Shown: positions 13,023 to 21,100 of the stretch, one piece after another
How positions within the stretch are numbered: position 1 is the stretch's first letter
Layout of the letters: each line of letters opens with the position of its first letter
DNA from: Tethya wilhelma
Lineage: Eukaryota; Porifera; Demospongiae; Tethyida; Tethyidae
Length of the DNA: 64,000 nt
Assembly (NCBI GenBank): GCA_964030475.1
Contig: CAXIPT010000011.1
Span: 1,561,780-1,625,779 of the forward strand
Direction of reading: 5' to 3'
Notes under the pieces: generated by a model
Database searches by the model: none
Seen by the model: only the letters and a program-made list of their open reading frames with translations
What the model was told of the DNA's origin: nothing
Made by a program: the position numbers and the translations under genes

Positions 13023-13802
13023 TGATGTACCTGTAGAATCGTATGCAGGCTCTAAAGAGTCTGTGCACCCAGAAGGCAAAGGACAGCAGCAGGAAGAGTA
13101 CAACAATGGGGTTGATACTGCAGAAGAAAGAAATATTATTCATGTTGTTTATATTTGGTAATCTTCTGCATATGTCTGCCAATATTCATTGACACCAATA
13201 AAAATTCAGGGACACCCACATTTGTAAATATTTGAATCAGGTATACCACATGTACAGTTAATATGACTGTACAGTGTAGATTCATACTGTAAATGCCAGT
13301 TCATTCTAGAACTCACTGGAAAATGTGACATGATTCTAAAAAGGTCAAAATTTCATACTGTGACTGTGCACATGATTATTTTTAGCAACAGCTGCAACAG
13401 CTGACTAATACCACACCACATGATAACAGGTCATCCTGTATGCTCATTAACGTCCAAGTGCAAAGGAAAAGGGTCTAGACTTATACACCCAGCACACCAA
13501 CAGATATGGAAGTTGTGATCTAATTCTCCCAAAATATAAACATCAGTTTCAAAACTCTAGGGAATTAGCAACAGGTAGTTAGTTACATGTACACAGAGTG
13601 CATACAGTGCATCAGTAGTATAATGGAGACTGTGAAGCTTTCACTATCGGACAATAGTCTGGCAACAATAGTTAAAAAGATGCAATTTCACTTTTTATCT
13701 ATGCCCGTAATCTTCTCACTCAAATTAGACCCCTAGAAATACTCTGTGTGTGCATATGTACATCTAAGTCTGATATGTGTGTGAGTGAGTGAGTGTGTGA
13801 GT

Positions 13803-13849
<47 letters not shown>

Positions 13850-14055
13850 ACACCTTTCAATCCTGTTAAAGTCAAAGAGATCCTTGAAAATCACATCTCT
13901 CTGTTTCGTCTCATTGTTCACCTTCACAGGGACGGTATCCGCCCAGAGCATGCTAAACCGTAGACAGGTCACGATGAAGGAAGTCAGGAGAACCATGAAC
14001 ATGAACTGACTGTATGTGTGTGTGTGTGTGTGTGTGTATGGGAGAGTGAGTGAAT

Positions 14056-14104
<49 letters not shown>

Positions 14105-14672
14105 TGTGTGAAGGAGTGGTCATAATTTTGTTGAGGAGAAATTAAACAGCACTTGTTTTATTGCTTCAACAACATACTTACATCAGTTCAAAAACATCAG
14201 TCAGTACAATGGCTGCTAGACCATGTTGCTGTTGGTATTCATATATCTACAAACAAGAAACAGACACACACAATGAAAAGAAAAGATGTAGTCTTTACAA
14301 TAAAGTCCACCATTGAGTCAAACACACACAAAAAGTCGCATAGTGATTGTTTACTACAAACCCTTTCAAAAAATTCATCCAAGTTTTCAATGTGGTTCCA
14401 TCTGTTTCCTGAAGACACAATAAGAAGAGATTCAATTACAACCACAGACAATTTAACCACAAGAAACACAGCCTCTCTCTTTCCAGGCCACAGCTTGAAG
14501 CTTAGAGTGGTAAGCTTTTATAAAACTTTGGTGACTACTATTTAATACTCTTAAAGACTTTACCTTTTATGTGGTGAGTGTTGTGTAGCTCTATGTGTGT
14601 CGGTGGAGAGTCGTCTTCTCCGTCTGACTCTTCTGTCTCTAGTCTCTGGTAGTGAACGTTCTTCAACGACAT
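5258..14672 (-). CDS. ATG9: Autophagy-related protein 9 (ATG9), 14 coding exons
   Basis: Lipid scramblase and vesicle membrane protein of the early autophagosome. Coding exons: 14564-14672, 14362-14408, 14182-14246, 13854-14009, 13031-13117 (second copy at 11746-11832), 10862-11163, 9637-10113, 9048-9088, 8765-8899, 8227-8490, 7733-7799, 7439-7569, 6219-6419 and 5258-5659. Every junction is GT..AG and every phase agrees, giving 827 residues (human ATG9A is 839). Diagnostic stretches include NRWNHIENLDEFFER, ELSELDIYHRILRFKNYLVA, HFNELEHEL-like RDFNELDHELNQRL, YKPSVKYMDLFTHPL, HYMPDHW and LDELMSPIVTPFVLYF. The hydrophobic segments match the ATG9 core helices, and the C-terminal 250 residues are low-complexity as in other animals. 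The gene holds two minisatellites, several (TG)n and (AG)n tracts and a repeated exon block around an N. DAP1, another autophagy-linked gene, lies about 4 kb from its 3' end. Confidence 0.96.
5930..6200 (+). repeat. Minisatellite, unit about 33 bp, in ATG9 intron 13
   Basis: At least seven diverged copies of a unit containing cttcccactaatactagta and taatagcctatat. The repeat continues upstream to about 5740, where a further copy (5790-5850) carries a duplicate of the exon 13 splice-donor region found at 6195-6235. Confidence 0.85.
6457..6672 (+). repeat. Minisatellite, unit about 36 bp, next to an assembly gap
   Basis: Tandem copies of a unit containing actagtggagaacccaagaa and ctttcccattaaa. 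The N at 6457 separates it from a (TG)n tract (6424-6455), suggesting the assembly broke in the repeat. Confidence 0.8.
6673..7385 (+). mobile_element. Probable non-autonomous interspersed repeat in ATG9 intron 12
   Basis: The stretch has no credible coding capacity. It ends with a poly-A run (7224-7234), an ACAG-rich run (7315-7332) and the distinctive ctgcacgtgctacgcacgtg palindrome followed by ccgaggcttaatt. This ending resembles dispersed sponge repeats (from memory; not checked). The left edge is uncertain. Confidence 0.4.
8905..8945 (+). repeat. (AG)n microsatellite at an ATG9 splice acceptor
   Basis: On the minus strand this is a long (CT)n pyrimidine tract immediately upstream of the acceptor of exon 9. 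Similar tracts lie at 13804-13846 and 14060-14101 beside exon 4. Confidence 0.9.
11026..13137. repeat. 827-bp identical duplication of ATG9 exons 5-6 across the N at 12310
   Basis: Bases 11026-11852 and 12311-13137 read as identical (offset 1285), including both introns and the (TG)n tract. The second copy begins directly after the N. Further out, 12130-12309 resembles 13495-13665 with scattered substitutions and small indels, while the stretches between (11853-12120 and 13138-13490) differ. Only one copy of each exon is needed for a full ATG9 reading frame. I think overlapping contigs or two haplotypes were joined; a real tandem duplication is the alternative. Confidence 0.85.
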
Positions 14673-14936
14673 AATGGTCACCTTTCTTCTTGAAAAATTT
14701 AGTGTTTACAGTTGAAAGTTCACTCAATTTATACGCGCAGCTTTTTAGAAAGTTACGCAACATATGGCGTTGCGCGAACTTTTACTTATGCGCANCAAAG
14801 CTTTCTAGCTCTTGTTTTAACACATTTAGGCGGCAGTAAACGAGGGTAAAAGACCCTAGTTCGGATGAAAAGAAGTTACTTTGTGTTGTCAAAGCTAGCT
14901 CAAATTCTCCTGTTTGTCTGGAAACAGCATTCAAGT

Positions 14937-14982
14937 AAGTCAGTAAGGAAGTAAGGAAGTAAGTAAGTAAGTAAGTAAGTGA
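14937..14982 (+). repeat. (AAGT)n microsatellite
   Basis: A run of aagt/aagg tetranucleotides between the ATG9 start and the COA1-like exon. Confidence 0.85.
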
Positions 14983-15270
14983 GAACAAAATTGCGTGGGT
15001 GTAACTTTTGACTAGCGCTCTCTACGAGTGCTTTGGAAAGTTTCTGTAACATACTGTTGGTAATCAGCCTAAAAGAGCTTCTGAGCAAGTGTGAAGGCTT
15101 AACTTTGTCTTGCTAGATTTTTATGGTGATAAACATTTTGTATTGTGTCTATGGGGCAGTCGACCCATTCCTACTATACGTACTACCGTACGTATGATAA
15201 GAGAGGGTACTGCATGCATGCATGCAAGAGCTTAGAAGGTTAATCTGCCTAGCCTGCATGCATGTGTGCA

Positions 15271-15488
15271 TACCGTATAGTGGGAAACGGTTTCGCGGTG
15301 TCAAACTTTTGCGGATGTCTCTATAGTCAAACATTTTTGCCGTTTAACTTTCACAGATGAGCTGTGCGAGTCCATGCATTCATATATACATTGTGGAAAA
15401 TTTTGTAGATAAAAACTTTCATGGATGGATTGTGATCCGCAGAAAAATGTGAAAGTTAAACCCCGTGAAACTTTCCCGTTATACAGTA
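15271..15488. mobile_element. MITE with TACCGTATAG..GGGAAA terminal inverted repeats, copy 1
   Basis: The ends TACCGTATAGTGGGAAA and, reversed, TACTGTATAACGGGAAA form terminal inverted repeats. Copies of the same type lie at 21714-21972 and 63442-63626. It sits directly upstream of the COA1-like exon. Confidence 0.75.
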
Positions 15489-15525
15489 ATTTTCATCGTA
15501 TTGTGTGGTTGATTTTAATGTGCAG

Positions 15526-15631
15526 GTTTTGATTCCAGTGTCAGGATCTAAAGCGGCTGGGTTCCTGAGATCAAAGGCAACATTCAAACATGGGAAATGG
15601 GAACTGGACTCAGTAGTGCTAGAGTTCAAAG
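15526..15631 (+). CDS. COA1: COA1-like exon (cytochrome c oxidase assembly factor), partial gene
   Basis: An acceptor (TGTGCAG) and a donor (GGTAGACC) bound a 106-base open exon. It encodes VLIPVSGSKAAGFLRSKATF followed by KHGKWELDSVVLEFK. This matches the core of animal COA1 (MITRAC15), where I.IPVSGSKSEG.L is followed by W.L.EVFLELKDG. COA1 is an inner-membrane protein needed for early assembly of complex IV and complex I. Other exons are not certain. A possible first exon at 14863-14935 begins MKRSYFVLSKLAQILLFVWK (hydrophobic, ends in a GTAAGT donor) and would place the gene head to head with ATG9. The expected final exon is not seen before the oppositely oriented NB-ARC gene, so the gene may be truncated. 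Confidence 0.6.
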
Positions 15632-15736
15632 GTAGACCACATAAACTAACAATTATATAGATTGAAAAAAGTAAGAATTGTTGTAGTTTTAAAATTAATG
15701 ATTGTGTATGCAAAAATTAATACAGGATCTGATTCA

Positions 15737-18700
15737 CTAAATTTCTCTACTACTGAGAACAATAAATGCTTGAATAGTTGCTAGAACAATAGGAATTGAC
15801 CTAATACCGCGACAGCAGTATACTGTAACACAACAAAAACATTTTAAAGTATATAAGAAACCGTAGTAGGCAATACACAGTCTAATCCATACTGAAAGAA
15901 CATTGATCATAAACCGAACTTGTCCAATCTTTAAGAGAAAATTTATTGCTGTGGTGATCAGCTTTTTTATGTAACTATTATCTTGTTCTGGTTGGCCCGA
16001 TTCGTTCATATCAGGATAAAACTCCGCCAAAGCAGTCCACTCTTTAGTAGTAAGTTCTTTCAAATGCGAGTCTTGTCTGAGGGGTGGATACTTGTCCAAT
16101 GGCAGTTTGAGGTCATGTTGAAATAGTGACTCATCCAACATAATATGTCGTTGCTTTTCAATCTTTGCCAGTGGAATAAAAAATATACCATAAAATAACG
16201 CACCAAAAACTGTATTGGCGTAGTATAAGAGATCAGAATCACGAATCTGACAACTATAGATATATTTCAGGTGCCATTCAAGATATTTACAAGTCTCTGC
16301 AAACTCTGTTGTAAAAATTGTAGCATCATCTCGTTCAATAATATAGTCCGCCACTTCCATCAGCATCAATACTCCTTCGGAAGCAACATCTTCATGAGTG
16401 TCATTGTGATACTTTCCTTTTCCAATGGTAAGCTTCAATTTCAAATGCAATCCAGTAGTATCCCACAATTCCATTTCTTCCTGACTCAGATCTGATTCAT
16501 CTAGAGCTTTTAGAGCAACACTTGCTATTTCAACTGCCCGGGTGTAATTACTATGGAGGTACAAATCTTTTGCTATACTTAATGCACTGTGTATTAGCCC
16601 TATATTGTTTGATAATTTAGTTTGTGGGTCTGAACCCAAAACAATTTCAATTTGTCTTTCTCGTAAAGTAGTAGCCTTTTCATGTTCACCATGGAGATGA
16701 AAGACTAAAATTAGATCATCAGCTTTTCTAGACAATTTAATGTCTGTATTGAATGTAGCATCAATCATTGGATATAAAAGGATCAAATCCTCAAATAATG
16801 TTTGGCATTGTTCAAAAATGTTCACCCTTTGATATGCAGAGTACAATTTAATTATTAAATCTACCCTAGTGGACAATTCAAGATTCGAATCATTTAGAGC
16901 CTTTTTGAAAAATTCAATACTCTTTCCATATTCACTAATGTGGTAATATGCATATCCTATATCCTTATTTTCACAATTCCTTGGACTGCAATAGTATGTT
17001 TGCCAATGGTTTAGTTTCTGCAGAAGTCTAGCTGTGAAGGTCCTTGTGTGATCATCATCTAAATATTCTTTGAATTGGAGAAGAGTTGTATAATAATAGG
17101 AGTATCCTTGTGCAAAATCCTTTCCTGACATAATTTGTTGTTGGGCAATAGTTTCTACCACATACAAGTGATTGCGCAATGTGTAATATGCTGATGACCT
17201 TCCATTTAAATCTGCTCTCAGGTCAGATAATCTAACAACATATCTTACAAACATAAAGAAATGATTTTGATCCGGGGTATGAGATGGGCCATAGTTTTGT
17301 ACTGATCTTTTTGCTGCACTTAAAGTTTGTTTCTCTAAGACATTAGTTACACATTGAATTGGACCAACAAGTTCTTCTGATGTAAAACGATGTCTAAGAT
17401 ACTCAGCAGTAAGTGCATATTCAATTGAATGTACTGCAGCATAGTAAGAATCATGGTAAGAATCATGAGTGATGTTGACAGGTGATGTAATCAATGCCAG
17501 CAAATGTTGTATGTTATGCCGATCTCTTTCAAGCAAGCCCAATGCTACCTGACTAGAATAAGAAAGGAATGTGTTAGTCATGATTGTTAGCCGATTAGAA
17601 AATAGCTGTTGAAATGCAAGTTTAAACTTTTTTTTTTCCTGTATGCCATCAGATGATGACTGAATGCCTAAAAAGAATTCTCGTATAAGCCTGTGGAAGT
17701 GATATTGATCAGAACGCTTGTTATGTTCCAGTAGTGACAGAGAAACCAACTTTGTGACAGAAGATTCGAAGTATTCAGTTGTAGTTTTCTGAGGATCATT
17801 AGAAATTAGCACCAAACACTCTGTTGCTGCGTATAAATCAAAAGAACCAGGAAAGTTTGCTATGTATCTGCCATGCTTTAGATAGTTGTAGGAGAGGCTA
17901 ATTGAAGCATTGACAGTAAGTTTATACCGCATTGCTGAAGGGGTCAAAGTACTGATTGGATCCTGTCCAAGTTTTTTAATGATTTTAGCTGGTGATGGTG
18001 GATCGGGCATATTAAGAAGGGAACCAATAATTTGCAATGCCAATGGAACATTTCCTGTGAGCTCAGCGATCTTTTCTTTTTCAGCCAAGGTCAATGTTTG
18101 AGGTATTTTGTGCTCTAGTAATTCACATGCCGCACTTGTGTCTAATGTTTCAATCTTATGAGCTCGAAAATTGTACATATGCATCGTTTCCTCTCGACTG
18201 GTGAGTAAGATCTTAAGATATTGTGAATATTTTACAAGTGTTTCTATTGCTTCATAGAAATCATCCTTTTGCAGGTATATACTGTCATCACAGTCATCTA
18301 GAATAAGTAAGTTGTACCATACTGTTCGTCCTACCCAATCTACCAATTGAGGAAATGTAACATTAGGTTGACTAATAAGTGTTGCACTTTTTAGAACCTT
18401 CTCGGCCAAGACTTGTCTAACTTGCATATTAGGAAACTCTGCCATGTTGACATAGTGTACTACCACCCTTTCTTCCACCATTTTGTTACCAACTTCAATA
18501 GCAAGAGTTGATTTTCCGAATCCAGGGGAGCTGATAATGTTAACTATTTTAGTGTTTGAGCCAGAGTTAAACCTCAGGAGTTCGAGAAGCATTTTTGTGT
18601 CATTTTCTCTACCAACAAATGTATCTAGACGTGGAGGAAGTGTTTTTGAGAATGGTAGGTTCAGTCGATACATAACAAAAGAATATAGCCAGTGGAAGCA

Positions 18701-18820
18701 GCCACTCCACCCTATCAGGCCTATCATTAATATCAGTGCAACGGAAAGAAAGAGAATCTTGTTAAAGAACCAAATCCAGGATGATATTGAATAGCCAAGA
18801 TGATCTAAAAGTAGATGCAT
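15737..18820 (-). CDS. Membrane-anchored NB-ARC/TPR protein (NLR-like STAND NTPase), copy 1
   Basis: One long exon of 1027 codons. A hydrophobic stretch (residues about 15-52) could be one or two membrane passes. The NB-ARC nucleotide-binding switch follows: P-loop SSPGFGKST (about 97-105), Walker B LLILDDCDD (171-179), an arginine sensor motif LLTSREE and a GLPL-type GNVPLALQIIGS. The middle is made of helical TPR-like repeats, for example IGYAYYHISEYGKSIEFFKK. The last 100 residues hold two further hydrophobic segments. STAND ATPases of this kind act as ligand-triggered oligomerising sensors in immunity. The exon also has an acceptor (CTACTTTTAG) that would let an upstream exon join in phase 1 (G|AT CAT), as in the other copies here, so a death-fold exon may be missing or distant. 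It is intact. Its 5' side abuts a hairpin and a Crypton. Confidence 0.85.
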   Translation of the reverse strand: MHLLLDHLGYSISSWIWFFNKILFLSVALILMIGLIGWSGCFHWLYSFVMYRLNLPFSKTLPPRLDTFVGRENDTKMLLELLRFNSGSNTKIVNIISSPGFGKSTLAIEVGNKMVEERVVVHYVNMAEFPNMQVRQVLAEKVLKSATLISQPNVTFPQLVDWVGRTVWYNLLILDDCDDSIYLQKDDFYEAIETLVKYSQYLKILLTSREETMHMYNFRAHKIETLDTSAACELLEHKIPQTLTLAEKEKIAELTGNVPLALQIIGSLLNMPDPPSPAKIIKKLGQDPISTLTPSAMRYKLTVNASISLSYNYLKHGRYIANFPGSFDLYAATECLVLISNDPQKTTTEYFESSVTKLVSLSLLEHNKRSDQYHFHRLIREFFLGIQSSSDGIQEKKKFKLAFQQLFSNRLTIMTNTFLSYSSQVALGLLERDRHNIQHLLALITSPVNITHDSYHDSYYAAVHSIEYALTAEYLRHRFTSEELVGPIQCVTNVLEKQTLSAAKRSVQNYGPSHTPDQNHFFMFVRYVVRLSDLRADLNGRSSAYYTLRNHLYVVETIAQQQIMSGKDFAQGYSYYYTTLLQFKEYLDDDHTRTFTARLLQKLNHWQTYYCSPRNCENKDIGYAYYHISEYGKSIEFFKKALNDSNLELSTRVDLIIKLYSAYQRVNIFEQCQTLFEDLILLYPMIDATFNTDIKLSRKADDLILVFHLHGEHEKATTLRERQIEIVLGSDPQTKLSNNIGLIHSALSIAKDLYLHSNYTRAVEIASVALKALDESDLSQEEMELWDTTGLHLKLKLTIGKGKYHNDTHEDVASEGVLMLMEVADYIIERDDATIFTTEFAETCKYLEWHLKYIYSCQIRDSDLLYYANTVFGALFYGIFFIPLAKIEKQRHIMLDESLFQHDLKLPLDKYPPLRQDSHLKELTTKEWTALAEFYPDMNESGQPEQDNSYIKKLITTAINFLLKIGQVRFMINVLSVWIRLCIAYYGFLYTLKCFCCVTVYCCRGIRSIPIVLATIQAFIVLSSREI

Positions 18821-18861
18821 GTTTTATACATGTGCAGTGCTATATATATATATTATTGCAT

Positions 18862-18980
18862 GACTGGGAGGGCAATATGGGGAAATATTCAGCTCGAGAG
18901 TGGCAGTATTGGCCCGACCAACGGGAGGGACAATACAGAGCTCAAGAGCTGAATATTTCCCCAATATTGCCCGACCTTTG
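18862..18980. repeat. Long inverted repeat downstream of the Crypton
   Basis: The arms ggcaatatggggaaatattc and gaatatttccccaatattgc face each other with a spacer of about 70 bases. A related gcaatatgggagaatattgc block lies at 20696-20715, beyond the recombinase start. These may mark the transposon borders. Confidence 0.6.
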
Positions 18981-19085
18981 GAGTGCAATAATAGATTTAT
19001 TATATGACTTCATTGAATAGATTATGTGCATATTATGGTATATAATTATAACAGAATTACAGTAAATTATGTCTGGATAATCATG

Positions 19086-20549
19086 TTAATCAGAGTCACT
19101 ATCATCAATCATAATACGCCTCCGTTTGTGAGTGGGCTGATTCATTGACCCGTTAACATTGATAGCTATGTTAAAGGAACATCCTGTCACTGTTGAATTT
19201 GAGAAGAGACCAGATGGTTCAGGAGTTTGATTGTGAGCATCGCTTGGTACTATGTGTGCTGATATTTGACTGTTACGTGGTTTTAATGCTGATGAAACTG
19301 CCTTTACTACTTGATCTCTACTGGTACTGAGAGATAATGACATCTGTTTTTGTGTCTCATTAGATGCTGTCATGTAACTGTCGAGACTTTTTAAATTCTT
19401 ATGTCCACTGAGCTGTGCTACCTCATTTGGTGTAAACTTAGCATCGACAAGTCGCTGGATCATAGTTTTTCGCACTGAATGATTCGTCACCTTTTTGTCA
19501 GTTATTCCGATTTCTTTTGAAGCTGAAACCATAAATGTACCAAGCTTGTTTTTTCCCATTGGCTGATTTTTGTACCAAATGTTTGCTTCGCTAGAACGCT
19601 TGTATTTGATTCCTAGGTAAAACGGACTGTCGGGTGTGTTAGCTTCTGGTGGTCTGTGGAACACATATGCTTTGAAAAAATGCACTGGACAACGATTTGA
19701 CCCAGTCGCATACATTTTGGGTTTAAAAGCTCGTTCACTACATCCTGCTACCTCTCCTGTTCTGGTTTTCGTACCTCTCTCCATGCTCCACTCTACATAT
19801 TCTCCATTTTCATCCTCTTTGAGCACCATATCACCTAGTTTCAGCTTCCAATGTTCATCTCTTCCCCTCATTCCCATGTGTAGGGTAAAAAAATACCACA
19901 CTGTTCGGATAAGTGCTTCAGGATCATGGTCACCTAACTGACCACTTTCAAATAGCCTGTTTTCTTCTTCAACTGTTAATGACTTAGATGCATTCGGCTT
20001 TTGTCCTCTGCCAAGTGAACGCAATTGCTTTCTCCTTGCTGCAAGAGTTGCACGTGACAGGGAAAATTCTCTGTCAGCTATAATATCAAAATTAACACCT
20101 TTCTGTGATAGATATCGGTTAAAACTGCGCTGAAATGATGTTAGCGAGTCAGGCTCATAGTTTCCACCATCCTGTTTTGTAATATCTTTGAAGAAGTGGC
20201 CAAGTAAGCTATCTAGTTCTTCTGCTGGTATCAGTTCCATGCTTCTAGTCTCACCAATTTGTTGGCAATATCTTTCCCAGATTCTCATATCAGAATGTGT
20301 CTTCTTTGAGGTGTTAGCATTGGCCTGAGTCTTAATGAAGCTTTGAAGTTCAGTATTTTTGCTACTGCTGTTTGCTTGGGCTGAAACAGAGATCTGTTTA
20401 TGTTGCTGTAAGTTGTCAGGCTTATGTGATGCATTGTACCAGTCACTTGTACCATACACAAGCTCATCTGGGTAGTAGTAGTCTTCATCCATAACCACAA
20501 CTTCAATAATGCTATACTCTTCAGCAACAAACCACAGCCACTTGAACAC
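19086..20549 (-). mobile_element. Crypton-type tyrosine recombinase (DUF3504-like), intact
   Basis: A 487-codon open frame; the likelier start is MDEDYYYPDE at 20492. The N-terminal part has a SAM-like DNA-binding region (SDMRIWERYCQQIG). The C-terminal part has the tyrosine-recombinase catalytic set: arginine I in GMRGRDEH, the HSVRKT box (H-x-x-R), LSGHKN and the nucleophile region LDSYM. Cryptons move as circular DNA by recombination and encode no transposase of the DDE type. Similar domains have been domesticated in animal genes of the ZMYM/QRICH1/KIAA1958 group, so a host gene is possible, but the surrounding repeats favour an element. No stops or frameshifts are seen. It sits inside the space between the SH2-kinase gene and the NB-ARC gene and may have cut the former short. 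Confidence 0.85.
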
Positions 20550-21100
20550 AAACCACGTACTTGCACAGTAGCTGCAGCTGTATACTTGTTGCTAAGTACA
20601 TGTGGTTACTATGTAAATTGACCAATCAATAAAGCGCATGTTTCTTACTTGTAGATCTTGTAGTGATAATTAAAAAGTGTGCAATAACCTTCCGTGCAAT
20701 ATGGGAGAATATTGCCCAGCTATTGACCAATCAGATTGCTTATAGAACACTAGTCATATAATAATTATTATTATAGTCATCGGAAATGACACAATAATAA
20801 TGTGCCATGCATGATATGCATAAATAAATTAATGTTAAAAATGTGAATAGCACTATCTTTTCTGCAATAAGAATAAGAAAATAATAATAATTGTTTAATA
20901 ATAGTTAGATACTGTTTTGGAGGTTTCTACACGTGGTGGTTTATAGAAACACAATTAAGGAAACCGACAAAACAGTGTCTAACAAGTTTAGATACCCAAT
21001 CAAAATTGAGGTTTGTACAAGTTGTATTTCACAGGCCTAGGTAACTGCATGAATGCACCTTCAGCTTGGCAAGCTTAGCCCAACTTTTTTACCCACTCAC
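20550..21100. other. Repeat-rich spacer with a small inverted-repeat element
   Basis: It contains an inverted repeat whose ends are gttagatactgttttg (about 20903) and caaaacagtgtctaac (about 20982). A block at 20774-20850 with gtcatcggaaatgacacaat recurs at 33056-33143. No exon that would complete the SH2 domain of the kinase gene was found. Confidence 0.6.

Noticed and set aside
11746..13117. Alternative mutually exclusive ATG9 exons
   Set aside because: The copies are identical and separated by an N; mutually exclusive exons would be expected to differ. Assembly duplication is simpler.
18781..19020. Plus-strand open frame across the Crypton-side hairpin
   Set aside because: Produced by an inverted repeat; no domain or splice context.
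20995..21060. Last exon of kinase 1 (reading LPRPVKYNLYKPQF and stop)
   Set aside because: The acceptor is acceptable but the sequence does not look like the second half of an SH2 domain; coincidence is likely.
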